Assembly: GCF_000685295.1 (NCBI RefSeq)
Contig: NZ_ARYL01000002.1
Coordinates: 124,001-188,000, forward strand
Direction of reading: 5' to 3'
DNA length: 64,000 nucleotides
Source: Hyphomonas oceanitis SCH89
GTDB lineage: Bacteria > Pseudomonadota > Alphaproteobacteria > Caulobacterales > Hyphomonadaceae
The position numbers and the translations under genes are program-made. The notes beneath the pieces were generated by a model. That model searched no databases. It was not told the origin of the DNA and saw only the letters and a list, made by a program, of their open reading frames with translations. Position 1 is the first letter of the stretch, and each line of letters begins with the position of its first letter. Shown one piece after another: positions 33,997 to 42,511 of this stretch.

Positions 33997-34518
33997 GTGT
34001 TCGGCAGCTATCGGAAAAACCAGCCAAAGTTAAGGCCCGCACTCATCAGCGCTGGAATACCTGAGGATATTGTCGAGATCATTGATGCAGAGTCGCGCGA
34101 GCGCACCAGAAAGCCCTCTCCCGAACAGGTGGTGGCGGGATTTGGCTCCTGGGTGGCATTGTGGGTTTCCTTATTCATTGTGACGTCGGCATATAAGGCG
34201 GCAGCTTTTTTCGGCAGTTGGCCCGCGATTATTGGGGTCGGCTTATGTGTGGTCGTAGCGGTCTTGGGGGGGCACTTTCTGATTACGAAGCACCTGAAAT
34301 GGGTTCGATACGCTCGCTTCGTCTTGATTGCCTTGGGGCGCTCCAACATGATTACCGGGCCGCGCAATATGGCTGCACTTCGCAGAGCGGAGGGCAAGTG
34401 TGGGGAAGACTATATCGATGCCGTGGTTGGGAATTCATTCTTCAATCCGTTTGTGTTTGTCTTTGGTGTCTTGCTCGCGATATTTCTTTTCGTGTTTTCA
34501 CAGCCGACAGCATTTTGA
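33997..34518 (+). CDS. small membrane protein of unknown function
   Basis: A 173-residue protein that I do not recognise. The start is GTG at 33997 with AGGAG at 8-bp spacing. The N-terminal 50 residues are charged and soluble (ISAGIPEDIVEIIDAESRE). Three hydrophobic segments follow: WVALWVSLFIVTSAYKAAAFF, IIGVGLCVVVAVLGGHFL and, at the C-terminus, PFVFVFGVLLAIFLFVF. The coding sequence is visibly AT-richer than rsmD and tadA on either side. Together with the adjacent rsmD fragment this suggests accessory DNA inserted between two housekeeping genes. Confidence 0.65.
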   Translation: MFGSYRKNQPKLRPALISAGIPEDIVEIIDAESRERTRKPSPEQVVAGFGSWVALWVSLFIVTSAYKAAAFFGSWPAIIGVGLCVVVAVLGGHFLITKHLKWVRYARFVLIALGRSNMITGPRNMAALRRAEGKCGEDYIDAVVGNSFFNPFVFVFGVLLAIFLFVFSQPTAF

Positions 34519-34593
34519 TGGCTGGTTGAGCTGTCAGGCAATACAATACCCTTGCGGGTTTACTTCCTGCGCTTTCGGGGCGATCCAAGGCGA

Positions 34594-35055
34594 ATGACAA
34601 TTACCCTCTCCCCGATGGCGCGTGCGCTGGAGCTGGCCGGACTGGCGGCTGCAGCGGGCGAAGTGCCTGTGGGGGCAGTGATTGTGGATCCCGCGACGGG
34701 TGAGATCATTGCCGAAGGCGCCAATGCTCCGATCAGCGGGCACGACCCGACCGCGCATGCGGAGATCGTCGCGCTGCGCGCCGCGGCGGAGAAGCTGGGC
34801 AATTACCGCCTGACTGACCTGCATATGTATGTGACGCTTGAACCCTGCGCCATGTGCGCCGGAGCGATCAGCCTTGCCCGCATCGGCAAGCTGGTCTTTG
34901 CGGCCTGCGACCCGAAAGGCGGGGCCGTCATCCACGGCGCGCGCTTCTTCGAGCAGCCGACCTGCCATTGGCGGCCGGACGTGGAGCAGGATGAGACGGC
35001 GGGTGAGACGGCGAGCGCCTTGCTGAAGGATTTCTTCCGCGCGCGGCGGGGCTGA
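34594..35055 (+). CDS. tadA: tRNA-specific adenosine deaminase
   Basis: Zinc deaminase that converts A34 of tRNA-Arg(ACG) to inosine. The product is 153 residues from the ATG at 34594 (MTITLSPMARAL). The zinc site is TAHAEIVALR (His and catalytic Glu) and LEPCAMCAGAI (two Cys). C-terminal GGAVIHGARFF is typical. The Kef-type antiporter gene starts 1 bp after its stop and is probably co-transcribed. Confidence 0.94.
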   Translation: MTITLSPMARALELAGLAAAAGEVPVGAVIVDPATGEIIAEGANAPISGHDPTAHAEIVALRAAAEKLGNYRLTDLHMYVTLEPCAMCAGAISLARIGKLVFAACDPKGGAVIHGARFFEQPTCHWRPDVEQDETAGETASALLKDFFRARRG

Positions 35056-35056
35056 G

Positions 35057-36793
35057 ATGGACGGACACGGATACGACCTTCTTGTGAAGGATGCGCTGAT
35101 CTTCCTGTTTGCCGCTGGCGTGGTTGTGCCGGTTTTCCGCTATCTCCGCCTGCCGGCAGTCGTCGGCTTCATGCTGGCTGGGGTGGCGCTCGGCCCCTAT
35201 GCGCTCGGGTCGCTTACGCATGTGCAGCCGTTGCTGGAATATGTGTCCGTGTCGGACCCAGAGGCGGCTGCGCCCTTTGCGGAATTGGGCATCCTTTTCC
35301 TCCTGTTTCTCCTTGGCCTCGAATTCTCGTTTGAAAAGCTCTGGTCGCTCCGCCGCGCGGTGTTCGGGGCTGGGGGCCTCCAGTCGGCGCTGAGCGCAGC
35401 TGCTATCGGCGCGGTAGTCTATTTCGCAGGGTTGCCGGCGGAAGCGGCCATCATATGCGGCCTGGCGCTCGCGCTGTCCTCGACGGCAATCGTCATGCAG
35501 ATCCTGATCGAGCAGAAGCGCGCCAGCCGACCTGTCGGGCGTGCGGCGCTCAGCGTGCTCCTGTTCCAGGACATACTCGTCGCACCGATCCTTATCTTTG
35601 TTGGTTTCATGAGTGTGGGCGAGAACGCGAACGTCTCAGCGGCTCTGCTGGAGGCGGCGGTGAAGGGCTTTCTGGCGATTGCGCTGATCATGCTGATCGG
35701 AAGGTTTGCACTGCGGCCCATGTTTCGGCTCGCCGCCATGATGGGCGGGCGCGACTTTCTGATGGCCCTGACGCTGCTGACCGTCGTGGGCGCCGCGACC
35801 ATCACCGCCACGGCAGGTCTGTCGCTGGCTCTCGGCGCCTTCCTTGCGGGATTGCTGCTTGGAGAGACCGAGTTCAAGCACCAGACAGAGGTGGATCTCG
35901 AACCGTTCAAGGGGCTGCTGCTCGGCGTTTTCTTCATGACGGTCGGTATGGCGCTCGACCTGCCGTCCCTTGTCACCCGGCCGGGGCTAATCCTCGGCGG
36001 GCTGGTGGCGTTGCTCTTCGTCAAGTTCCTGATCGTGTTCGCCGCGTGCCGGCTGTTTGCCGGTGACAGGCTGCTCGCGCTCGAGGCGGCTTTCCTCCTG
36101 GCCCCGGCCGGCGAGTTTGCTTTCGTCGTGATCGCCGCCGCCGGTTCAGCTGGCGTGCTGGACGCGGATGTGTCCGGCATGTTGGCTGCGGTTGCAGGCC
36201 TCTCCATGCTGCTGATCCCGGTTCTTGGCCGCGTGGGAGCGTTCGCGGTGTCCCGGCTGGCGACGCGGGAGCCGTCTGGCGCGCTTGATGCGGATTTCTC
36301 CGAGCTGAAGGGGCACGTCATCATTGCGGGTTTCGGCCGCGTCGGTCAGGCGGTAGCTCATATCCTCGATACGGAAGAGGCCGATATCGTCGCGCTGGAG
36401 CGGAGCGTCGTGCGGCTTGCAAAAGAGCGCAAGGACGGCTGGCAGGTCTTCCTGGGCGACGCTGCCCGCCCTGAAATTCTCCGCAGTGCGGGTGCTGATG
36501 GCGCGCGCCTGTTTGTGGTGACGGTGGACGATGTGGCAGCAGCCGAGGCCATGGTGAGGTCCTTCCGCACGCTGCGTCCGGATGTGCCTATTGTCGCCCG
36601 CGCGCGCGACCATGAACATGCTGCGCGGCTGCGCGAGGCCGGTGCGAACCATGTCATTCCCGATGCGATCGAATCCGGCCTCCAGATGGCGGGTCGGGCG
36701 CTTGCCGAATTCGGATATGACGCAGAAACCGTCCGGAGCCGTTTGGCATCTGAGCGCGATGAACAATACAGCGTGGCCCTCGGCGGGGCCTGA
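35057..36793 (+). CDS. Kef-type monovalent cation:proton antiporter
   Basis: A 578-residue CPA2-family transporter, expected to exchange K+ (or Na+) for H+ across the inner membrane. The N-terminal 400 residues form an Na_H_exchanger domain with about 12 hydrophobic segments. Recognisable pieces are LRLPAVVGFMLAGVALGPYA, FLLGLEFSFEKLW, LALSSTAIVMQIL and FLAGLLLGETEFKHQ. The C-terminus carries an RCK/TrkA-N domain that binds NAD or nucleotide (HVIIAGFGRVGQAVAHIL, about residues 417-434, and GDAARPEILRSAGAD). No TrkA-C domain follows. No KefF/KefG-type ancillary gene is nearby. It is translationally adjacent to tadA. Confidence 0.9.
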   Translation: MDGHGYDLLVKDALIFLFAAGVVVPVFRYLRLPAVVGFMLAGVALGPYALGSLTHVQPLLEYVSVSDPEAAAPFAELGILFLLFLLGLEFSFEKLWSLRRAVFGAGGLQSALSAAAIGAVVYFAGLPAEAAIICGLALALSSTAIVMQILIEQKRASRPVGRAALSVLLFQDILVAPILIFVGFMSVGENANVSAALLEAAVKGFLAIALIMLIGRFALRPMFRLAAMMGGRDFLMALTLLTVVGAATITATAGLSLALGAFLAGLLLGETEFKHQTEVDLEPFKGLLLGVFFMTVGMALDLPSLVTRPGLILGGLVALLFVKFLIVFAACRLFAGDRLLALEAAFLLAPAGEFAFVVIAAAGSAGVLDADVSGMLAAVAGLSMLLIPVLGRVGAFAVSRLATREPSGALDADFSELKGHVIIAGFGRVGQAVAHILDTEEADIVALERSVVRLAKERKDGWQVFLGDAARPEILRSAGADGARLFVVTVDDVAAAEAMVRSFRTLRPDVPIVARARDHEHAARLREAGANHVIPDAIESGLQMAGRALAEFGYDAETVRSRLASERDEQYSVALGGA

Positions 36794-36875
36794 GCCTTCT
36801 GGAAGCCCCGTAACGTCAGGCTTGCTTCCCGCAAGGGCAGGGCGGGCCTAAGCTTTCGCAAACAGGGAGATCCTC

Positions 36876-37544
36876 ATGACCGCCACGATCAAAATCGAGA
36901 ACGACATCGCCATCATCACCATGGATGATGGCAAGGCCAATGCCATCAGCCCCACCATGCTGGAGTCGCTGAACGCCGCGCTCGACCAGGCCGAGAAAGA
37001 GGCCAAGGCCGTTGTTATCACGGGGCGACCGGACAGGTTCTCCGCAGGTTTTGACCTGAAGACCATCATGGGCTCGTCGCCCGAGGAAGTGCGCAGTCTC
37101 GTCAATGGCGGCGGCGCGCTGGCGCTGCGCCTGTTTACCCTGCCCATGCCGGTCGTGGCAGCGTGTACCGGGCACGGCATCGCGATGGGCTGCTTCATCC
37201 TGCTCGGCTGTGACAAGCGCATCGGCGCGACCGGCCCCTACAAGATCGGCGCCAACGAGACACAGATCGGCATGGTGCTACCGGTGTTCGCGCTGGAGCT
37301 GTGCAAGGCGCGGCTGAACCCGCTCTATCTCACAGAGTCCGTTATCATGGGCACACTGTTCACACCGGAAGAGGCCGTTACTGTCGGCTATCTCGACAAG
37401 GCGGTCGCGCCGGATCAGGTGTTGGCCGAAGCCATGGCCGAGGCCGAGCGACTGAAGGCCCTGCCTGCTGCGGCGCTTGCAGGTAACAAGAAAATCCTGC
37501 GCAAACCGTTCGTGGACGTCATCGCGCCGACTGTGGCGCGCTAG
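36876..37544 (+). CDS. crotonase/enoyl-CoA hydratase-like protein
   Basis: A 222-residue member of the crotonase superfamily, about 35 residues shorter than typical enoyl-CoA hydratases. The oxyanion-hole elements RFSAGFDLKTIM and ACTGHGIAMGCF are present, as is GANETQIGMVLP. Of the two catalytic Glu of true hydratases, the first position is not obvious, so hydratase activity is uncertain; an isomerase or a thioesterase-type role is possible. It is a single gene with an AGGGAG ribosome-binding site, followed by the convergent GDT1-type gene. Confidence 0.85.
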   Translation: MTATIKIENDIAIITMDDGKANAISPTMLESLNAALDQAEKEAKAVVITGRPDRFSAGFDLKTIMGSSPEEVRSLVNGGGALALRLFTLPMPVVAACTGHGIAMGCFILLGCDKRIGATGPYKIGANETQIGMVLPVFALELCKARLNPLYLTESVIMGTLFTPEEAVTVGYLDKAVAPDQVLAEAMAEAERLKALPAAALAGNKKILRKPFVDVIAPTVAR

Positions 37545-37563
37545 GCATTCAGGCGGTTGCGCA

Positions 37564-38133
37564 TCAGACAACTCCGGCCGTCTGTGCCAGCAGCCAGAGG
37601 CCGATAACGAGGAACAGGAGCGCCGCAATCATGCGCACCACGTTCATCGGCACGCGCTTGATCAGTTCATGGCCGAGGAACACAGCTGGCACATTGGCGA
37701 TCATCATGCCGAGTGTGGTGCCCATGGTGACAAGCACGAGGTTCTCGAAACGTGCGCCCAGCGCAATGGTCGCGATCTGCGTTTTGTCGCCCATCTCGAC
37801 CAGGAAGAAGGCGATGACCGTGGTGACGAAGGCGCCGAAGCGGGCCGGTTTGTCGTCCAGATCGTCCACCTTGTCCGGAACCAGCGTCCACAGCGCCATG
37901 GCGATGAACGAGGCGGCGATCAGGTAGCGGAACCACTGCCCATCCAGCAGGGCGGCGGCCTGCGAGCCGACCAGCGCGGCCAGGAAGTGGTTGGCAATTG
38001 TCGCGACGAAGATGCCGGCCACGATGGACCATGGCGCCTTGAAGCGCGTGGCCAGCAGGATCGCGAGCAGCTGTGTCTTGTCGCCGATTTCGGCCAGCGC
38101 GACGACGGCGGTAGAGGTGAAGAGGGCTTCCAT
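37564..38133 (-). CDS. TMEM165/GDT1-family cation (Mn2+) exporter
   Basis: A 189-residue UPF0016/GDT1-family membrane protein with six predicted helices in two homologous halves. Each half carries the family signature ExGDKT: VVALAEIGDKTQLL near the N-terminus and FFLVEMGDKTQIATI in the second half. Bacterial members such as MneA and MntX export Mn2+. I start at the ATG at 38133, preceded by GGAGA; an open frame running further upstream is really the RNA leader. That leader contains a yybP-ykoY Mn2+ riboswitch (38209-38320) and a 12-bp hairpin next to the RBS, so expression should rise when Mn2+ is high. Confidence 0.93.
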   Translation of the reverse strand: MEALFTSTAVVALAEIGDKTQLLAILLATRFKAPWSIVAGIFVATIANHFLAALVGSQAAALLDGQWFRYLIAASFIAMALWTLVPDKVDDLDDKPARFGAFVTTVIAFFLVEMGDKTQIATIALGARFENLVLVTMGTTLGMMIANVPAVFLGHELIKRVPMNVVRMIAALLFLVIGLWLLAQTAGVV

Positions 38134-38143
38134 TGAATTGTCT

Positions 38144-38195
38144 CCGGGCCGGGCACTTGATGACACAATGACGCTGCACCCCATGCCCGGCCCGG
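38144..38195 (-). promoter_or_regulatory. expression-platform hairpin of the Mn2+ riboswitch
   Basis: A perfect 12-bp stem (38144-38155 with 38184-38195) lies between the aptamer and the start codon. Its proximal arm touches the GGAGA ribosome-binding site (38141-38145). No T-run follows, so control of translation is more likely than termination. Confidence 0.6.
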
Positions 38196-38208
38196 ACAGG
38201 AATGCGAC

Positions 38209-38320
38209 GTCATTGGTCTCGCCCGAACGGTGACCCGCTCCCTCCACACCACGGCCTCTCAGCCGAGTATGTTGACATGGAGGCCCGGTGCACGCACCGG
38301 CTGGCTACTCCCCAATTGAC
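38209..38320 (-). ncRNA. yybP-ykoY manganese riboswitch aptamer
   Basis: On the minus strand the conserved elements appear in the right order: GGGGAGTAGCC (38303-38313), GTCAACATACT (38266-38276) and GGGCGAGACC (38215-38224). The P1 stem closes as GTCA-TTGG with CCAATGAC (38312-38320 with 38209-38216), with one bulged A. This class senses Mn2+ and controls exporters of the GDT1, TerC and MntP types. It sits about 75 nt upstream of a GDT1-type gene, which is a classical target. Confidence 0.9.
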
Positions 38321-38351
38321 AGAGGCTCCCTAGCTCACGGCGAGCGTGCGT

Positions 38352-39254
38352 TCAAGTCAGTTCAGCTGCTCCGGCGATCTCGGTCAGCAGGCCCTTCAGC
38401 CAGGTCAGCGCCGGGTCTTCCGCATTCTCACGGCGCCAGTAGAGCACGCTGTCGAGCGGGCGATAGTCGAAGGGAAGGGCAAAGACCCTGACACCCGCAT
38501 GCTCGACCAGCGGCAGCGGCGCGGTAACTGCCAGATGCGTCTGCCGCACAATCTCGATGGCCGGCATATAATGGGGCAGGCGCAGTACGGGCGTGATCCT
38601 GTGTCCGGCGGCCCGCACGATTTCCTCGACATAGGAGCGCCCTTCGCGGCGGCTGGACACCGCGATATGGCGCAGCTCCAGGAAGCGCGCCTGCGTCATC
38701 GGCTGATCGGCGAGCGGGTGGTCATTGGCGATGGCGCAGGCATAGGGCGTCGCCAGCAGGTGCTGGCGCTCAAGGTCTGCCCCGCGCAGGCCGTCAATCT
38801 CGATGGCGAGGTCCAGACGACCGGAGGCCAGCTCGGTCGAGATGGCTGTCCGGTTCACCTGGCTCCACGAGATGCGCACGCCCGGTGCCTCGGTCTCCAT
38901 CCGCTTGGCCAGCGCCGGGGCCATCAGGAAGGCGCCCGCATCGCGGGCCGAGATATTGAACACGCGCGTCGAATGGGCGGGCTCGAACACCGAGCGGGAT
39001 TCAAGCCCCGCGCGCAGTCTGTCGAGCGCGTCACGTACGGCTGGCATCAGCGCTTCGGCCATGGCCGTCGGTTTCACGCCGCGCCCTTCGCGCACGAATA
39101 ACGGATCTTCGAAATGCACCCGCAGCCGGGCCAGCGCATTGCTCACCGCGGGCTGGGTGATCCGCAGCGTCTCGCTCGCACGCGTCAGGCTACGCTCGGT
39201 ATAGACGGCCTCCAGCACGGGCAACAGGTTGAGGTCGATGGTGCGCAGGTTCAT
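38352..39254 (-). CDS. LysR-family transcriptional regulator
   Basis: A 300-residue LysR-type regulator. The N-terminal winged helix is clear (LRTIDLNLLPVLEAVYTERS, RASETLRITQPAVSNALARL, FVREGRG). The C-terminal effector domain has the two-lobed periplasmic-binding fold. The NLRTIDLNLL start is typical of NodD/LinR-like members. I use the ATG at 39254. The target and effector are unknown. A perfect ATCAC-N5-GTGAT repeat lies 17 bp upstream of its start and is a candidate autoregulatory site. The TauE/SafE permease gene upstream on the same strand could belong to the regulon. Confidence 0.92.
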   Translation of the reverse strand: MNLRTIDLNLLPVLEAVYTERSLTRASETLRITQPAVSNALARLRVHFEDPLFVREGRGVKPTAMAEALMPAVRDALDRLRAGLESRSVFEPAHSTRVFNISARDAGAFLMAPALAKRMETEAPGVRISWSQVNRTAISTELASGRLDLAIEIDGLRGADLERQHLLATPYACAIANDHPLADQPMTQARFLELRHIAVSSRREGRSYVEEIVRAAGHRITPVLRLPHYMPAIEIVRQTHLAVTAPLPLVEHAGVRVFALPFDYRPLDSVLYWRRENAEDPALTWLKGLLTEIAGAAELT

Positions 39255-39270
39255 GGCGGCTGACCCTAAT

Positions 39271-39285
39271 ATCACTATTGGTGAT
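39271..39285. promoter_or_regulatory. candidate operator for the LysR regulator
   Basis: ATCAC-TATTG-GTGAT is a perfect 5-bp inverted repeat with a 5-bp spacer. It lies 17 bp upstream of the LysR start codon. Confidence 0.45.
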
Positions 39286-39408
39286 GATTGGGCTTCATAA
39301 GATAAAGTTGCCGAATAGTCTACAATGCGGCAGACACACACTCAGATGAGTGGAGTTTACCCAATGCACGCCGCGATGACGCTGACTGACGCCTCAAGGC
39401 GCGCAGCC

Positions 39409-40155
39409 TCAGAGCCAGCCTGCGGCCTTCATAAGCATCACGGCGCCAATCGCGGTGACGAGATATTTCATGCCCTTCTTGAAGTTCACGTCGGTCATCC
39501 GCTCCAGCACCTTGCCGCCCAGCGTCGTGCCCAGCATGGACAGCGGAATGGCCGCAATAATCAGCCAGGCCGGGGGCAGGGCGCCTGCGCCAGCGGCCAT
39601 GATGACCGGAACGCTCCAGAACACGACCTTTACGAAATGCGCCAGAACCTGCGTCACCGCTTTGGTGGCCACGATCTGGTGGCGCGTCATGTCGGTGCGT
39701 ACGAAGAACAGGTCCAGCAGCGGCCCGGCAACGCCCGCAACCGTGTTGAGCGCCTGCACGACAAAGCCCGCGCCTTCAGCCTGGAAGCGCTTCTGGATAT
39801 CGAGATCGACAATGGACTTGGGCAGCCAGACCAGCGTCGTCGTCAGGCCCAGCATCAGATAGACCGTCTGATGATCCGGGCGCCAGGACAGCGCGAACAA
39901 GAGGCCGACGGCGACAAGCGAGCCCAGCGCATAGCGGCCAAAGATCGTCCAGTTGATATGCGCCCGCCACAGGAAGGCGCGATAGCCGTTCGAGAATATC
40001 TGGATCGTGCCATGCACGATCATGGCCGTCGCCACGGGCAACAGCGCGGCCAGCACACCCATGAATATGATGCCGCCAGCCATGCCGAATATGCCCGAGA
40101 TGAATGTCGTGACGAGCACAGTCACGAGAATGATCAGGGCAGTCATCAAGCTCAT
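39409..40155 (-). CDS. TauE/SafE (TSUP) family permease
   Basis: A 248-residue membrane protein of the sulfite/organosulfonate exporter (TSUP) family, with about eight hydrophobic helices. Family features are ILVTVLVTTFISGIFGMAGG at the N-terminus and the repeat-like second half starting around VQALNTVAGVAGPLLDLFF. TSUP members move sulfur or carbon oxyanions. The substrate is not determined. The ATG at 40155 is followed by another Met at residue 4. It is divergent from the acyl-CoA dehydrogenase gene. Confidence 0.87.
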   Translation of the reverse strand: MSLMTALIILVTVLVTTFISGIFGMAGGIIFMGVLAALLPVATAMIVHGTIQIFSNGYRAFLWRAHINWTIFGRYALGSLVAVGLLFALSWRPDHQTVYLMLGLTTTLVWLPKSIVDLDIQKRFQAEGAGFVVQALNTVAGVAGPLLDLFFVRTDMTRHQIVATKAVTQVLAHFVKVVFWSVPVIMAAGAGALPPAWLIIAAIPLSMLGTTLGGKVLERMTDVNFKKGMKYLVTAIGAVMLMKAAGWL

Positions 40156-40303
40156 GGCCTGCGGTCTATCCGGGTTTGCAGCACAAGGCGAGAAGCCTGC
40201 GCGAATATGAAACCCAGGACATCAATCGCTTATCCGGTCGACGGCAGACGCCCCCGGATGGTAAGACAGATCAAAGACTAGAAGAGAGGAAGAGAGACAC
40301 ATT

Positions 40304-41605
40304 ATGCCAGACACCCAACATACAATGGACGCCAGTGCGGACATGAACGACCTTCGGATGTCCGAAGCGGCGCGTCCGCTTTACGACCACGTCCGCAAGT
40401 TCATCAAGGAAACCGTCAACCCGATGAGCGAAGAATTCCATCGCCTCGGCGAAGGCAAGACCGACATATGGTCTTACGCGCCGGGCCAGCTGGAATGCCT
40501 CGAAAAAGCCAAGGACGAAGCCAAGAAGCAAGGCCTCTGGAACTTCTTCCTGCCTGACGCGGAAACCGGCGAAGGCCTGTCGAACCTCGACTATGCCTAT
40601 ATCGCTGCCGAACTCGGCAAGAACCCGATGGCCTCTGAATCCATGAACTGCTCGGCGCCAGACACCGGCAACATGGAAGTGCTTGAGCGCGTCGGCACGC
40701 CCGCCCAGAAGGAAATGTGGCTGAAGCCGCTGCTTGAAGGCAAGATCCGCTCCGCCTTCGCGATGACCGAGCCGGGCCTGCCATCGTCTGATGCCAAGAA
40801 CGTCTCCATGACCGCCGTGCTCGAAGGCGACGAATGGGTTCTGAACGGCGAGAAGTTCTACATCTCCGGTGCCGGCGACCCGCGCTGCAAGATCATGATC
40901 ACCATGGTCAAAACCAGCCCGAACGCCGAGCCCAACAAGCAGCAGAGCCAGATCCTGGTCCCGCTGCCCCATCCCGGCGTGACGATTGTCGGCCCGATGC
41001 ACGTGTTCGGTGATCCTGATGCGCCGCATGGCCACATGCACCTGCGCTTCGAGAACGTCCGCGTTCCGAAGGACAACATGCTGCTCGGCGAAGGTCGTGG
41101 TTTCGAGATTTCGCAACTCCGCCTCGGCCCGGGCCGCATCCACCACTGCATGCGCTCCATCGGCCAGGCCGAACGCGCGCTTGACCTGATGTGCGTTCGC
41201 GGCATGACCCGCACCGCCTTCGGCAAGCCGCTGGTCAAGCTCGGCGGCAATACCGAGATCATCTCGCGTGCCCGTATCGAGATCGAAGCCATGCGCATGA
41301 TGGTCCTGAAAGCGGCGAAAGCCATGGACGTGTTGGGCAACCGCGAAGCCCGCGTCTGGATCTCCATGGTCAAGGCCATGGTGCCGGAACGCGTCTGCCA
41401 GATCATCGACCAGGCCATCCAGATGCACGGCGCCGCTGGCGTCTCGCAATGGACACCGCTCGCCCAGATGTACACGAGCCAGCGCACGCTGCGCCTCGCT
41501 GACGGTCCGGACGAAGTGCACCACATGGTCGTCGGCCGCGCCGAACTCGCCAAGTATACCGGCGAGGAAGAAGATCCGGCCCTGGCCGCCGTCTGGCGCA
41601 AATAG
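40304..41605 (+). CDS. acyl-CoA dehydrogenase
   Basis: A 433-residue FAD-dependent acyl-CoA dehydrogenase of the longer, ACAD10/11-like group. Landmarks are YDHVRKFIKETVNPM, FAMTEPGLPSSDAKNVSMTA (FAD and substrate binding), WVLNGEKFYISGAGDP, MHLRFENVRVPKDNML, the C-terminal MHGAAGVSQWTPLAQMYTSQ and LADGPDEVHHMVVGR. It introduces the alpha-beta double bond into acyl-CoA; chain-length preference is unknown. AGAGAGGAAGAGAG precedes the ATG. A strong terminator follows. Confidence 0.94.
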   Translation: MPDTQHTMDASADMNDLRMSEAARPLYDHVRKFIKETVNPMSEEFHRLGEGKTDIWSYAPGQLECLEKAKDEAKKQGLWNFFLPDAETGEGLSNLDYAYIAAELGKNPMASESMNCSAPDTGNMEVLERVGTPAQKEMWLKPLLEGKIRSAFAMTEPGLPSSDAKNVSMTAVLEGDEWVLNGEKFYISGAGDPRCKIMITMVKTSPNAEPNKQQSQILVPLPHPGVTIVGPMHVFGDPDAPHGHMHLRFENVRVPKDNMLLGEGRGFEISQLRLGPGRIHHCMRSIGQAERALDLMCVRGMTRTAFGKPLVKLGGNTEIISRARIEIEAMRMMVLKAAKAMDVLGNREARVWISMVKAMVPERVCQIIDQAIQMHGAAGVSQWTPLAQMYTSQRTLRLADGPDEVHHMVVGRAELAKYTGEEEDPALAAVWRK

Positions 41606-41630
41606 GTCCTCACGGATCACAAATCAGAAG

Positions 41631-41666
41631 AGGCGCGCGGGGCAACCTGCGCGCCTTTTTCTTTTT
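41631..41666 (+). terminator. rho-independent terminator of the acyl-CoA dehydrogenase gene
   Basis: AGGCGCGC (41631-41638) pairs with GCGCGCCT (41649-41656). The run TTTTTCTTTTT follows. It lies 25 bp after the stop. Confidence 0.88.
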
Positions 41667-41770
41667 GAGCGCCTTCCTTTGTGTTTCGACCAAGGGACTT
41701 GCCTGCCCGCCGCGAGACTTGACGCCAGGTCGGTTCTGATCAAACCTCGGTTGAAAATGGGGGTGAGGAA

Positions 41771-42493
41771 ATGCGCGGTCTGGTACTATCATCATGTATT
41801 CTGGTCGGGGCGAGCTTCTTGGGTGCTCAGGCGCAGGAGTCCGCGAAACTCGACACGGTCACCGTTACGGCGAGCGGTATTGATAACGGGGATATGCAGA
41901 CGGCGCCTGCCGTCTTCCGGCATGTCAGGGCCGACTTCGTCCTTGTCGAAGTGAACTGCCAGTCTGCCAGCCGCGATCCCGGCGCACGAAAGACAGAACT
42001 TGAAACCATGTTCTCCCGCCTCAAGAAGGCAGTGTCTTCGACATCTGGCTATGAATTGTTCGGTGGGGAGCTTGGCCTAACGAATGCGCCGATCAACACT
42101 GTCCTGTTTGACGATATCTATGCCGACTATTCCAGCCAGGGCCATTTTACCCTCACGCTCAGCATTGATACGAAGCCTGACGAGACGTTCGACGTGCTGA
42201 TGCGCCGCGCAGCGGCCTTTCTGGAGGGCATAAAGATTGAAGGTCGCTCCGAAGCGTATCTCGGCGAGGAGCAATTTCTCGGTGCACGCGGGACCGACAA
42301 GCACCGGGCTGACCTGATCTCCGACATTCGCAAGGAAGCCTCTGCTCTCCAGCAGACCTTTGCGCCAGCTATCGTGACCGTCTCAGGACTTGAATCGCGG
42401 GTCGTAACCCAGCCCTCTGGTCCGCTCGAACTCGAAATTTTCATTCCCTACATGATGAGCGTCGAATCCCGCCCCGTGGGTGGACCTGCCTGA
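41771..42493 (+). CDS. exported protein of unknown function, possibly SIMPL-like
   Basis: A 240-residue protein with a signal peptide (SSCILVGASFLGAQAQ). The mature part opens with DTVTVTASGIDNG. It also has a repeated beta-alpha pattern (for example HFTLTLSIDTKPDETFDVLMRRAAAFLEG). This is reminiscent of SIMPL/DUF541 periplasmic proteins, which begin with a similar VTVSG-type strand, but the match is weak and there is no diagnostic motif. GTGAGGA precedes the ATG. It is convergent with the DUF5916-like gene. Confidence 0.7.
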   Translation: MRGLVLSSCILVGASFLGAQAQESAKLDTVTVTASGIDNGDMQTAPAVFRHVRADFVLVEVNCQSASRDPGARKTELETMFSRLKKAVSSTSGYELFGGELGLTNAPINTVLFDDIYADYSSQGHFTLTLSIDTKPDETFDVLMRRAAAFLEGIKIEGRSEAYLGEEQFLGARGTDKHRADLISDIRKEASALQQTFAPAIVTVSGLESRVVTQPSGPLELEIFIPYMMSVESRPVGGPA

Positions 42494-42511
42494 ACACCTC
42501 GAAGCGTAAGC

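Noticed and set aside
38134-38247. N-terminal extension of the GDT1-type protein
   Set aside because: This stretch contains the riboswitch expression platform and aptamer and encodes no membrane-protein-like sequence; the ATG at 38133 has an SD.
39325-40281. Plus-strand open frame across the TauE/SafE gene
   Set aside because: The minus-strand frame encodes a coherent hydrophobic permease; the plus frame is His/Arg/Gln-rich shadow.
40271-41620. 449-codon open frame antisense to the acyl-CoA dehydrogenase gene
   Set aside because: The sense frame shows all dehydrogenase motifs and has a good RBS; the antisense frame is a composition effect.
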